DNA from: Candidatus Bathyarchaeota archaeon
GTDB lineage: Archaea; Thermoproteota; Bathyarchaeia; Bathyarchaeales; DTEX01
Length of the DNA stretch: 8,855 nt
Direction: 5' to 3'
Assembly (NCBI GenBank): GCA_018397055.1
Contig: JAGTQS010000061.1
Coordinates: 1 to 8,855, forward strand
Positions 1-7,096 of this stretch are shown here, piece by piece (the first letter of the stretch is position 1; every line of letters begins with the position of its first letter). The notes below the pieces were generated by a model. It did not search any database, was not told the DNA's origin, and saw nothing but the letters and a program-made list of their open reading frames with translations. The position numbers and the translations under genes are program-made.

Positions 1-1
1 G

Positions 2-544
2 TTGAGAGAAATTCTGCATAACCTTCGGCATAGGGAAATGACCTGTTGTCAGCTGGCAAAGGTTCTTGACAAAAATCTTTCGTCAATCGCGTACCACCTC
101 AACGCTTTGGAGCAGGCTGGTTTAGTTAGGCAAAGTCGAACAGTTGTTAAGGGCAACCTAATAGAGAAATTTTACCAATCCACAGCTAAAGACTTCATCA
201 TTTCCTACACGCTAAGCGAAGGGCTGGTTCCAGGATCCGAAGACATCGCTAAATGGTCAAGAGAGGTTTGCCGAGGCGCAGTTAAAAGCCTGGAAGCGTT
301 CGGCTACGTCGTGCCAAAGGAAAAAGAAGAGAAAATACTGAGTCTAATAGAGAAGTACGCCAGCTTGGAACACATGGTTTTTGAAGGATTAATCTCTGAG
401 CAAAAAATGCCTATTCCAGCTGAAGGTCCATCAATAAGGCTTCTTTTGGACGTGTTGATGAGCATCCATTTACATGAAAGAGCTGATTTTCAAAAACTCT
501 TAGACGAACTTTCCCTTGAGCTAAAGCCCAAAAATGTCCAATGA
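2..544 (+). CDS. Winged helix-turn-helix transcriptional regulator (ArsR-like), probably 5'-truncated
   Basis: Predicted DNA-binding regulator of the adjacent ABC exporter. Counting from the TTG at position 2, residues 10-45 form a helix-turn-helix (CQLAKVLDKNLSSIAYHLNA, then LEQAGLV), and a wing follows at about 46-60 ending in EKFYQSTAKDF, a pattern common in archaeal ArsR/HTH_5-type proteins. Residues 65-180 are mostly helical and charged and resemble no effector domain I can name; there is a Cys pair at 15-16 but no convincing metal site. In this family the REIL..L motif, here at residues 2-8, normally lies some residues after the start. The frame is also open to the window edge, so the true start is probably upstream and the TTG is only the first available codon. 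The stop is 17 nt before the exporter start, which suggests an operon and local control. The family call is firm; activator or repressor role and ligand are unknown. Confidence 0.8.
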   Translation: MREILHNLRHREMTCCQLAKVLDKNLSSIAYHLNALEQAGLVRQSRTVVKGNLIEKFYQSTAKDFIISYTLSEGLVPGSEDIAKWSREVCRGAVKSLEAFGYVVPKEKEEKILSLIEKYASLEHMVFEGLISEQKMPIPAEGPSIRLLLDVLMSIHLHERADFQKLLDELSLELKPKNVQ

Positions 545-546
545 TT

Positions 547-552
547 GGGAGG
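547..552 (+). promoter_or_regulatory. Shine-Dalgarno site of the first ABC half-transporter
   Basis: GGGAGG lies 9 nt upstream of the TTG at 562 and just after the stop codon of the regulator gene. It supports the TTG start over internal ATG codons and indicates reinitiation on the same transcript. Confidence 0.7.
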
Positions 553-561
553 AAATAATTT

Positions 562-2349
562 TTGTCATTGTTTAAAGAACTTTTCAGATACATTCTAAGA
601 AACGTTCACTGGTTTGTCATAAGCACGATTGTCACGGTTTTCACAACTTACATTAATGTTTATATCCCAACACTGTCAGGTCAGGCTGTCAGAGAGATAC
701 TTGCGATTAGAAATTACGGGATGCTACAGTGGCTCGTAATCCAAATCATGGTTCTAACAGGCGCTTCGGGCCTTCTTTCCATAATTCGTTCTGCCTCCTA
801 CGGCTATTTTACCCAGAAAGTGGTTTTTGATGTCCGAAACGACGTTTTCAAATCCATCCAGAGGCAGTCATTCGGGTTTTTTGACAAGATGAAAACCGGC
901 CAACTTATGTCTAGGGCGACAACTGACGTTGAGAGGATAAGAGGGTTTCTTGGGTTTCAGCTGCGAATGCTTATTGACTCTCTTTTCTTGCTTGGAGGAG
1001 TAATAACCTCGATGATTGTCATTAACCGAGACCTTTCTATTTTAGCTTTCATAATTGTCCCAGCCCTCTTGTTTGTGAACGTCTTGTATGGGAAAAAAAT
1101 CAGGCCTATTATGCAAACTGCAAGAGAGCATTACGGCACATTAACTTCTGTTTTGTGGGAAAACATTACAGGAATAAGGGTGGTCCGATCATTCGCTAGA
1201 GAGCAATATGAGGAACAAAAGTTTAGCAAGCCGAACACAAACTACTTCAAAAAAATGAAGGAGGCCGTGAAAACTCAAACTGTTTTCCAGCCGTTGCAGT
1301 CATTCATTTTCGGTTTAGCCACAGTTTCGATATTTTGGGCTGGTGGGAATCAGATAATTCAAGATCGGTTCACTATAGACCAGCTTTTCGTTTTCAGCGC
1401 CTACCTTTCCATGTTAATGAGGCCGGTTGGAATGTTGGGGATGATTTTGTCGGGCTACCAAACGATGGCGGCTGCTGCTGAAAGGGTCTTTGAAATAATC
1501 AATGCAGTTCCAGAAATTCGGGACAAGCCTAACGCGATTACGTTGCCACCGATTAAGGGGCACGTTGTTTTTGAAAATGTTTCGTTCGGCTACGACAAGG
1601 ACAAGCTGATATTGAACAACATAAATATTGAGGCTAAACCTGGTGAAACAGTTGCGCTTTTGGGACCAACGGGATCGGGTAAAAGCACTATCATCAGGTT
1701 GCTTCCTAGATTTTACGATGTGACTTCTGGAAGAATCCTTGTCGATGGATATGACATTAGGGACGTTAAAGTTGAAAGTCTCAGAAAGCAAATAGGCATT
1801 GTTTCGCAGGAAACTTTCTTGTTTAACATGACTGTGAAGGAAAACATTGCTTATGGTGTTCCGAACGCAACGATGGGGGACATTCAAAGAGTCGCGAAGA
1901 TAGCTAAGGCTCATGATTTTATCACAGCGTTTCCGAAGGGATACGACACGGTCATAGGTGAACGAGGCTTAACTCTGTCCGGTGGGCAGCAGCAAAGAGT
2001 TGCGATAGCTAGAGCCTTGCTTACGGATCCGCGAATTTTGATCTTGGATGACTCAACATCCAGTGTTGATGTAGACACGGAGTACGAGATTCAGCAGGCG
2101 TTAAGTGCGCTTTTGAAGAATCGAACGACGTTTGTTATTACGCAGCGGCTTTCAACCATCCGAAACGCGGATAAAATAATTGTTCTTGACGACGGGAAAA
2201 TCGTTGAAGAGGGAAACCATGAAACCTTGATGGCTAAAAAAGGCGCGTACTACAGGATTTATGAAACTTTGTATGAGGCTCAAAAAGAGGTTCTTAGGCC
2301 ACAAAGTGAACAGTTAAATTCTCGAAATCGGAGAAAGGAGGAGTTCTAA
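562..2349 (+). CDS. ABC exporter half-transporter, degenerate-site subunit of a heterodimer
   Basis: Membrane subunit with fused ATPase, predicted to export an unknown substrate as a heterodimer with the next gene product. It is 595 residues, the usual size. Residues 1-310 are the type IV exporter membrane domain with about six helices (near 17-37, 55-75, 136-156, 158-178, 245-262, 273-297) and the FGFFDKMKTGQLMSR coupling motif at 104-118. The ATPase has A-loop Tyr344, Walker A GPTGSGKST (368-376), Q-loop Gln416, signature LSGGQ (472-476), Walker B ILILDD (492-497) and D-loop SSVD (500-503). Asp497 replaces the catalytic Glu and Gln528 replaces the H-loop His (TQRLST), so its own Walker A/B side should hydrolyse ATP poorly. 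Its intact LSGGQ would complete the active site of the partner. This matches TM287, BmrC and LmrC-type subunits. The start is TTG with a good Shine-Dalgarno site. The stop TAA abuts the next ATG. Confidence 0.93.
   Translation: MSLFKELFRYILRNVHWFVISTIVTVFTTYINVYIPTLSGQAVREILAIRNYGMLQWLVIQIMVLTGASGLLSIIRSASYGYFTQKVVFDVRNDVFKSIQRQSFGFFDKMKTGQLMSRATTDVERIRGFLGFQLRMLIDSLFLLGGVITSMIVINRDLSILAFIIVPALLFVNVLYGKKIRPIMQTAREHYGTLTSVLWENITGIRVVRSFAREQYEEQKFSKPNTNYFKKMKEAVKTQTVFQPLQSFIFGLATVSIFWAGGNQIIQDRFTIDQLFVFSAYLSMLMRPVGMLGMILSGYQTMAAAAERVFEIINAVPEIRDKPNAITLPPIKGHVVFENVSFGYDKDKLILNNINIEAKPGETVALLGPTGSGKSTIIRLLPRFYDVTSGRILVDGYDIRDVKVESLRKQIGIVSQETFLFNMTVKENIAYGVPNATMGDIQRVAKIAKAHDFITAFPKGYDTVIGERGLTLSGGQQQRVAIARALLTDPRILILDDSTSSVDVDTEYEIQQALSALLKNRTTFVITQRLSTIRNADKIIVLDDGKIVEEGNHETLMAKKGAYYRIYETLYEAQKEVLRPQSEQLNSRNRRKEEF
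2337..2341 (+). promoter_or_regulatory. Shine-Dalgarno site of the second ABC half-transporter
   Basis: GGAGG, within AAAGGAGGAG, lies inside the last codons of the upstream gene and 8 nt before the ATG at 2350. With TAA directly followed by ATG, this points to coupled translation and hence matched amounts of the two exporter halves. Confidence 0.7.
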
Positions 2350-4212
2350 ATGGGGTTTCATCACTGGCATGGGTTTGAATTTGAACGAACCGAAAGGAAA
2401 ACTTCAAGTCGAGTCTTGATTTCAAGGCTTCTTAAGTATTTTTTGCCCTTTAAGAAGCATTTGTTTATTGTTGCCCTGGCAATTGTTGTTACTTCCATAA
2501 CTGGCGTTATTGGGCCGTACTTGTTAGGCATGGAGATAATTGGTCGCTACATTTTGACATCCGATTATTCTGGACTTCAGTTTATAGTTCTTGCTTACAT
2601 TACGATTCTGATTGTTAACTGGATTTCAGACGCGGTTCGAACCTACAACATTGGCACAATCGGCGAAAACATGCTTTATAAACTGCGTTCAGACCTGTTT
2701 GCCCACCTTCAAAAGCTATCCTTCAGTTTCTTTGACAAAGCAGTTAGCGGAGACATAATTTCAGTAGTCACAAATGATACGGACAGCATCGGGCAAGCCT
2801 TCACGTCTGGAATAGTTATGGTTCTCAGCGACATCATAAGCATGAGTTTAACGATCGTCGTAATGTTCATGATAAACCTAGAGTTAACCCTAGTATCCCT
2901 CATCGTTGTCCCGCTGCTGATTGCAACAGCGCTTGCTTTCAATTCGAGGTTCCGCGCAACCTTCAGGGCAACTAGACAAACAATTTCAGGCGTAACATCG
3001 AAGCTTCAAGAAGGAATTTCGGGCATTAGGGAAATCAAATCTTTCACTAGGGAAACTGACACCATAAGGGACTTTACGAGAGTTAATCAGCAGGAATTTC
3101 AGGCTAACTTTCAGGCGAACATTGTGTGGGGAACCTTCTTTCCGACGATACAGTTTATTCAAGCATTGGGAACAGGCATAGTCATCCTTTACGGCGGAAT
3201 GTTGGCTTTCAATGGTTCTCTTGGCACGATGGCTAACGCTATTGGAGTGCTAATGACCTTTACGTTGTACGTTAGCAGGTTTTTCGGCCCCATATTTGAC
3301 TTAACAAACTTCTATAACGTTGTCGAAGGGGCACTGGCAGCTGCTGAACGAATATTTGACTTAATTGACAAACAGCCAGAAATAAAAGACGCCGAGGATG
3401 CATTGGAGCTCCAATCCATCAAGGGTGAGATAGTGTTCAGCGACGTAACTTTCGGCTACATTCCAGAACATCCCGTTCTTCATAACGTCAGCTTCCGCAT
3501 AAAGCCTAAAGAAACATTAGCACTTGTCGGACCCACAGGCGCGGGAAAAAGCACAATAATCAAGCTGATCAGTAGATTCTACGAGCCTCAGTCTGGAACA
3601 ATAACAATAGACGGCAAAGACATTAAGCAAATTTCGCAGAAGTCTCTTCGCAGCCAGATGGGGATCGTCCTGCAAGAATCTTTCCTTTTCACTGGCACAA
3701 TAATGGAAAACATTAGGTATGGAAACTTGGCGGCAACGGACGAAGAAGTGATTAACGCTGCAAAAACTGTTGGTGCCCACGAGTTTATCTCAAAGTTACC
3801 TAATGAGTATAACACGGAAATAGGTGAGAGAGGCGCTGGGCTTTCAGTTGGACAAAAACAGCTTATCTCGTTTGCCCGTGCGCTTCTTAGAAATCCAGCA
3901 ATCCTGATTTTGGACGAGGCAACCTCAAGCATCGATCCTTACACGGACCTTCTCATAAGGAAGGCAATGAAGATCCTGTTAAAGAACCGGACGTCCATCA
4001 TTATTGCTCATAGACTTTCTACGGTTAGGAACGCTGACCGAATCTTTGTTATTGATAACGGAAGAATCGTTGAAGAGGGAACCCACAGGCAGCTGATGAG
4101 AAAGAAGGGGTTGTACCGACACTTATATGACATGCAGTTCAGAGAACCAGAAACAGAGAAACCGGTAGAAACACAAACGATGCCTAGAATGTTTCCCCAT
4201 GGATTTCCATAA
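2350..4212 (+). CDS. ABC exporter half-transporter, consensus-ATPase subunit of a heterodimer
   Basis: Partner of the preceding half-transporter, 620 residues. The membrane domain covers about residues 25-335 with helices near 38-60, 77-95, 153-175, 178-197, 262-284 and 296-318, and the FSFFDKAVSGDIIS motif at 125-138. The ATPase has A-loop Tyr370, Walker A GPTGAGKST (394-402), Q-loop Gln442, Walker B with catalytic Glu523 (ILILDEATSSID) and H-loop His554, all intact. The signature reads LSVGQ (498-502) rather than LSGGQ, as is usual for the half that faces the degenerate site. The intact Walker A/B of this subunit and the LSGGQ of the partner should form the one active ATP site, as in TM288, BmrD and LmrD. 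Unusual points are a His/Trp-rich N-terminus (MGFHHWHGF) and a C-terminal tail ending PHGFP. The substrate is unknown; multidrug or lipid export is a family-based guess. Confidence 0.93.
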   Translation: MGFHHWHGFEFERTERKTSSRVLISRLLKYFLPFKKHLFIVALAIVVTSITGVIGPYLLGMEIIGRYILTSDYSGLQFIVLAYITILIVNWISDAVRTYNIGTIGENMLYKLRSDLFAHLQKLSFSFFDKAVSGDIISVVTNDTDSIGQAFTSGIVMVLSDIISMSLTIVVMFMINLELTLVSLIVVPLLIATALAFNSRFRATFRATRQTISGVTSKLQEGISGIREIKSFTRETDTIRDFTRVNQQEFQANFQANIVWGTFFPTIQFIQALGTGIVILYGGMLAFNGSLGTMANAIGVLMTFTLYVSRFFGPIFDLTNFYNVVEGALAAAERIFDLIDKQPEIKDAEDALELQSIKGEIVFSDVTFGYIPEHPVLHNVSFRIKPKETLALVGPTGAGKSTIIKLISRFYEPQSGTITIDGKDIKQISQKSLRSQMGIVLQESFLFTGTIMENIRYGNLAATDEEVINAAKTVGAHEFISKLPNEYNTEIGERGAGLSVGQKQLISFARALLRNPAILILDEATSSIDPYTDLLIRKAMKILLKNRTSIIIAHRLSTVRNADRIFVIDNGRIVEEGTHRQLMRKKGLYRHLYDMQFREPETEKPVETQTMPRMFPHGFP

Positions 4213-4219
4213 AATTTTA
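4210..4219. other. TAAAATTTTA palindrome between convergent genes
   Basis: A perfect 10-bp palindrome that includes the stop codon of the second exporter gene (4210-4212) and most of the 9-nt gap before the pcc1 stop (4222-4224, read on the minus strand). It gives a four-T run on each strand. Archaeal termination commonly uses T-rich tracts, so this could be a weak two-way stop, but four T residues is short and there is no stem. Function not shown. Confidence 0.25.
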
Positions 4220-4221
4220 CG

Positions 4222-4485
4222 CTATGTGTTAAGCGAGTTGCAGAGTTCCTTTAGAAGACGCAGCCAGTTTAGGTAAGAGTTAATTGAGGCTCTAAGAGCA
4301 GTTGTGTCGCTGGCGTCAAAGAAAAGCGTGATATTCTTTCCTTCTTGGACAATCTTAACCCTAGAACGGGTCGTAACTGAAGCCTTCGTTTCTGGTTCAA
4401 GAGCCGCCTTAATTGCTTCGGAGGCTTTTTCTGAACGTAAAGTCAACTTTAATGTTGCCGAAGCCTTTTTTGACAATTCAGCCAT
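4222..4485 (-). CDS. pcc1: KEOPS complex subunit Pcc1
   Basis: Small subunit of the KEOPS complex (with Kae1, Bud32 and Cgi121), which makes the t6A modification at position 37 of ANN-decoding tRNAs. In archaea Pcc1 dimerises and binds Kae1. The protein is 87 residues, typical for the family. The diagnostic C-terminal pattern is plain: DTTALRASINSYLNWLRLL at about residues 60-78, after an AALEPE motif (27-32) and two beta strands around VKIVQEG and ITLFFDA. An in-frame TAA lies four codons upstream of the ATG, so this is the first possible start; the Shine-Dalgarno signal (GGGT) is weak. It follows rpl37ae by 93 nt on the same strand, the usual placement of Pcc1 in archaeal exosome clusters, but it may have its own promoter. 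It converges with the exporter operon. Confidence 0.9.
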   Translation of the reverse strand: MAELSKKASATLKLTLRSEKASEAIKAALEPETKASVTTRSRVKIVQEGKNITLFFDASDTTALRASINSYLNWLRLLKELCNSLNT

Positions 4486-4578
4486 ACGACCCGATTAAAT
4501 GTAAGCAAGGATTTTTACGTTATTTTTTTGCAGTTGTTTAATTGCTTGTTATAGATTGACAGTTTCGCGCTTCTATTT
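4486..4578 (-). promoter_or_regulatory. Gap between rpl37ae and pcc1, possible weak promoter
   Basis: The only sizeable break in the cluster. On the minus strand it contains CTATAACA (about 4547-4554) and AT-rich sequence with an A7 run (4522-4528). A TATA-like element near 4550 would place a start site near 4525 and a leader of about 40 nt for pcc1. There is no clear BRE and the match is poor. There is no room here for rpoP (subunit P of RNA polymerase), which sits at this place in some archaea. Low confidence as a promoter; the gap itself is certain. Confidence 0.2.
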
Positions 4579-4842
4579 CTACTCGGTTCGAGTTGACCGT
4601 TCAGCAGTGTCTCCTATCTTAGTAACTGGAGAGTAGGCTCCACCAGAAAACCTAAATCCGCATTTTTTGCAAATCCAGATGCCTACGCTTTCTCGACGAA
4701 CAGAGTTTGAGCTACATTGTGGGCAAAAGTGTCTCCTAGTTTTTTTAATAAGGACTTCGCTGTACCTTTTTTTGGCTTTAACTCCGTATCTTACGCCGAG
4801 TCCGCCAATAGGGCCCTTTTCCTTCCTTCTTTGCTGGGACAT
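4579..4842 (-). CDS. rpl37ae: Ribosomal protein L37Ae (eL43), zinc-binding
   Basis: Large-subunit ribosomal protein of the archaeal/eukaryotic eL43 family, 87 residues, normal length. Residues 11-26 (PIGGLGVRYGVKAKKR) are the basic N-terminal segment typical of archaeal L37Ae. The zinc ribbon is complete: Cys40-x2-Cys43 and Cys58-x2-Cys61, followed by FSGGAYSPVT at 65-74, a family hallmark. The ATG overlaps the rrp42 stop by one base (TGATG), and GGTGA about 7 nt upstream on the minus strand serves as ribosome binding site. It is the sixth gene of the cluster; the pairing of exosome genes with this ribosomal protein is conserved across archaea and suggests coordinated production with RNA-processing factors. 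Confidence 0.95.
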   Translation of the reverse strand: MSQQRRKEKGPIGGLGVRYGVKAKKRYSEVLIKKTRRHFCPQCSSNSVRRESVGIWICKKCGFRFSGGAYSPVTKIGDTAERSTRTE

Positions 4843-5639
4843 CAGCTTTTCACCACTATTTCTCTTAATTCTTCTGTTTTTTCCTTCGCTATGTGTGCAG
4901 CCTCAATTATTTGTTGGGGAGACAATGTTCCAGACCCACCTTTCTGTATTGCGCAGATTCTTCCATCCTTACTGAAAGCTATTGTTAGACGTGCGTCCAT
5001 GACTTCTTCTTCGTCAAGCCAAGGGTCAACAACCAGTATACCGTTTATCGACGCGAAGGTGACAGATATCGGGACGTCTCTTAAGGGCAATGGCGAGAAG
5101 CCGGGTTTCTTCTCAACTTCCCCGTCCTTAATTTCGTATTTGAAGATTTTTGTATTCATCAGAGCCGCAATCGAAGCCAGGGTTGAGGCGTCTATAAGGT
5201 TGCCGTCGTGATTCAATACATAAACATCCACGAAAATTACGAAAACCTTCTTTCCTGGGATAATGCATAGTTTTTCAAGTTCAATAGCTTTAGACTCTCG
5301 GATGCCTCTGTCGACGACTCTTGCAAGCTCCATAGATTCTTCGCCTGGAGGTCCAGCTTCAAACTCAGGTGAAGCTAAAGGAACAAACTCTGCGTTAGTC
5401 GTCAAAACACCTTCGTTAGGTCTGTCTGAAAAAGGTTCACCTATGTCTATTTTTACTCCAACCATAACTTCGGTTTTACCTAGGCGAACTCGAGCTGAAC
5501 CTTCGGCTTTTCCAATGATACCTGACTCTATCTGAATTGGGCGATAGTCTTTTGGTCCTCTTCCATCCAGCCTCTTTCCATCCGCAATCAGCTGCGCAAT
5601 TTGTTGCCGCCTTATACGGGAAACCATAATAGACGTCAT
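4842..5639 (-). CDS. rrp42: Exosome complex subunit Rrp42 (non-catalytic RNase PH-like)
   Basis: Non-catalytic RNase PH-fold subunit that alternates with Rrp41 in the hexameric ring of the archaeal exosome and is needed for its activity and RNA binding. It is 265 residues, usual for the family. Visible marks are RLDGRG (23-28), a GSARVRLGKTEV stretch (47-58), SPEFEAGPPGEE (90-101), ELARVVDRGIRES (104-116), and the second half with LNHDGNLIDASTLAS (142-156) and DPWLDEEE (205-212). Where Rrp41 has the phosphate-binding Arg pair, this protein has Glu100-Glu101, consistent with loss of catalysis. The ATG overlaps the rrp41 stop by 4 nt (ATGA). GGAGGT at 5652-5657 lies 12 nt upstream, which favours this start over Met5. 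The stop overlaps rpl37ae by one base. Confidence 0.95.
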   Translation of the reverse strand: MTSIMVSRIRRQQIAQLIADGKRLDGRGPKDYRPIQIESGIIGKAEGSARVRLGKTEVMVGVKIDIGEPFSDRPNEGVLTTNAEFVPLASPEFEAGPPGEESMELARVVDRGIRESKAIELEKLCIIPGKKVFVIFVDVYVLNHDGNLIDASTLASIAALMNTKIFKYEIKDGEVEKKPGFSPLPLRDVPISVTFASINGILVVDPWLDEEEVMDARLTIAFSKDGRICAIQKGGSGTLSPQQIIEAAHIAKEKTEELREIVVKS

Positions 5640-6382
5640 TCTTCTTCCGTTACCTCCGCAGACTCCTTTATTGCTTGATACTTTGCCTTTAAAGCTTCCT
5701 TTTGAAGCGCATAAATCTGTTTGCAGCCTTCTAGTGCAAGGTTAATTGCTTGCTGAAACTCCTCGATTGTTAACAGTCCATCCATCTGAAGCAGAGAAAC
5801 AGCGTTGAAGCTGGGCATATAGGCAACAGGAATGTCTGCTTCTCCTTCCTTATCTTCAATGTCGTTCAGGTCTAACACTAAGTGCCCTCCTGCTTTTCCC
5901 GCTGCGCAAGCCACAATCAGATCTCTCATTGGTATGCCTGCGTCCGCTAATGCTAATGAGGCTACGGTAACTCCAGCGCATCTGGTACCACCGTCAGCTT
6001 GCAGCACCTCAATAAAGAGGTCTATTGACGTTCTTGGAAACTTTTCGAGGAAAATGGCTGGTTCAAAGGCTTCCCTTATGACTTTAGACAACTCCACCTC
6101 GCGTCTCGATGGCGCTGGCGATTTTCTTTCCTCAACAGAAAACGGAGCCATGTGGTATCTGCATCGAAGCAGCGCTCTATCTGGAAGCGCCATGTGCCTC
6201 GGGTGCACTTCTCTCGGTCCATAAACAGCTGCTAATATCTTGTTTTTTCCCTGTTCGATGTATGCTGATCCATCCGCGTTGCTTAGGATACCAACCTCTA
6301 ATTTTATGGGTCTAAGTTCAGAAAGTTTTCTTCCATCTGTTCTTATCCCGTCTTCATTAACTAAAACAATTTTTTCTGTCAT
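5636..6382 (-). CDS. rrp41: Exosome complex subunit Rrp41 (catalytic RNase PH-like)
   Basis: Catalytic subunit of the archaeal exosome: phosphorolytic 3'-5' degradation of RNA (and the reverse tailing reaction) within the Rrp41-Rrp42 hexamer. It is 248 residues, normal length. RTDGRKLSELRPI (14-26) opens the RNase PH fold. The phosphate-binding Arg93-Arg94 (PSRREVELSK) and acidic residues Asp177 and Asp183 (IEDKEGEADIPVA) match Arg98/Arg99 and Asp182/Asp188 of the Sulfolobus solfataricus enzyme at a constant offset of five, so the site looks intact. QADGGTRCAGVTVASLALADAG (128-149) is strongly conserved. The C-terminus is a charged helix ending in TEEE. The ATG overlaps the rrp4 stop by 4 nt, with GAGGTGA 9 nt upstream (6392-6398). 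Partners Rrp42 and Rrp4 flank it. Confidence 0.96.
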   Translation of the reverse strand: MTEKIVLVNEDGIRTDGRKLSELRPIKLEVGILSNADGSAYIEQGKNKILAAVYGPREVHPRHMALPDRALLRCRYHMAPFSVEERKSPAPSRREVELSKVIREAFEPAIFLEKFPRTSIDLFIEVLQADGGTRCAGVTVASLALADAGIPMRDLIVACAAGKAGGHLVLDLNDIEDKEGEADIPVAYMPSFNAVSLLQMDGLLTIEEFQQAINLALEGCKQIYALQKEALKAKYQAIKESAEVTEEE

Positions 6383-7077
6383 TGTGTAACTTCACCTCTT
6401 TCTTTTCTTACCATTTCAGTTATTCGGTCGGTTAGTCCCGTGGTGTGGGCTTCCTCCTCAATTTTCTTAATCGCCGTTATCGCTATTCTCTCGTCTTCAC
6501 GAGTTCTCCCAGACACGAGGACCAATCCATTTTGACCGACCGTTATATTGCATCTCGTCTCTTTCTTCAACATACCTATCATTGAGCCTTTTCTTCCAAT
6601 TATCCTAGGAATCTTAGCTGGCGAAACCTTCACAATTTGGCCGTACTTGATTTTTCCAAGGTCTGGCTCACGTATCGTAAGGTTTGGGTCGCGTGTGCGG
6701 TCAAACGAAATCACCTTAGCAAATATCAAGTCATTAACATCCAGAAACTCTGAAAGCTCATCTCTTTGCGGCCTAAAGGGCCTGTTTAACGCTTCGGACG
6801 TTCTTAAAATCGCTGGATAAGGCGAATTAATGTCAACTGTCCAGCCGTGAAGGTTCGACTCTACGATCTTGCCGATAACGAGGTCTCCAGCTTGGGGAAT
6901 GTAGAACGTGTTGAGTGCGACGACATCGATTTTTCGTCCTTTGTACTCAACTAAGCCAAGTCTGCTTGCGTAAATCTTCGAGTCGTGCTTGTAAGTGTTA
7001 AACCCAGCGAGGTAATCTCCTTCAGCCAGTAAATCGCCTGGTGTAACGATTTGTCTATTTTCATACAAAAAGGGCAA
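6379..7077 (-). CDS. rrp4: Exosome complex RNA-binding cap subunit Rrp4
   Basis: RNA-binding cap subunit that sits on top of the Rrp41-Rrp42 ring and guides substrates to the central pore. It is 232 residues. The three expected domains are visible: an N-terminal domain beginning with IVTPGDLL (10-17), an S1 domain around residues 60-135 (AGDLVIGKIVESNLHGWTVD and later DLIFAKVISFDRT), and a KH domain with the GRKG loop at 161-164 (KIPRIIGRKGSMIGML). The KH domain and absence of a zinc ribbon distinguish it from Csl4. Translation appears to start at TTG, with GGGTGG 5 nt upstream; no in-frame ATG exists near the N-terminus. It lies 19 nt after sbds, and its stop overlaps rrp41 by 4 nt. Csl4 is not encoded in this window. 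Confidence 0.94.
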   Translation of the reverse strand: MPFLYENRQIVTPGDLLAEGDYLAGFNTYKHDSKIYASRLGLVEYKGRKIDVVALNTFYIPQAGDLVIGKIVESNLHGWTVDINSPYPAILRTSEALNRPFRPQRDELSEFLDVNDLIFAKVISFDRTRDPNLTIREPDLGKIKYGQIVKVSPAKIPRIIGRKGSMIGMLKKETRCNITVGQNGLVLVSGRTREDERIAITAIKKIEEEAHTTGLTDRITEMVRKERGEVTQ

Positions 7078-7082
7078 TCAAA

Positions 7083-7088
7083 CCACCC
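7083..7088 (-). promoter_or_regulatory. Shine-Dalgarno site of rrp4
   Basis: GGGTGG on the minus strand, 5 nt before the TTG at 7077, inside the 19-nt sbds-rrp4 gap. Together with the lack of a nearby in-frame ATG it decides the TTG start. Confidence 0.5.
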
Positions 7089-7096
7089 ACAGATTC

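Noticed and set aside
1414..1914. 166-codon open frame on the minus strand inside the first exporter gene
   Set aside because: It lies wholly antisense to the conserved ATPase region with all motifs in the plus frame; its translation shows no domain. Shadow frame.
4304..4498. 64-codon plus-strand frame opposite pcc1
   Set aside because: The minus-strand frame carries the diagnostic Pcc1 motif; the plus frame is its mirror.
4667..5211. Two overlapping plus-strand frames of 102 and 164 codons opposite rpl37ae and rrp42
   Set aside because: Both are antisense to well-conserved genes with intact motifs and 1-nt coupled junctions. They are shadows.
5832..6224. 130-codon plus-strand frame opposite rrp41
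   Set aside because: It is antisense to the Rrp41 active-site region; no family resemblance.
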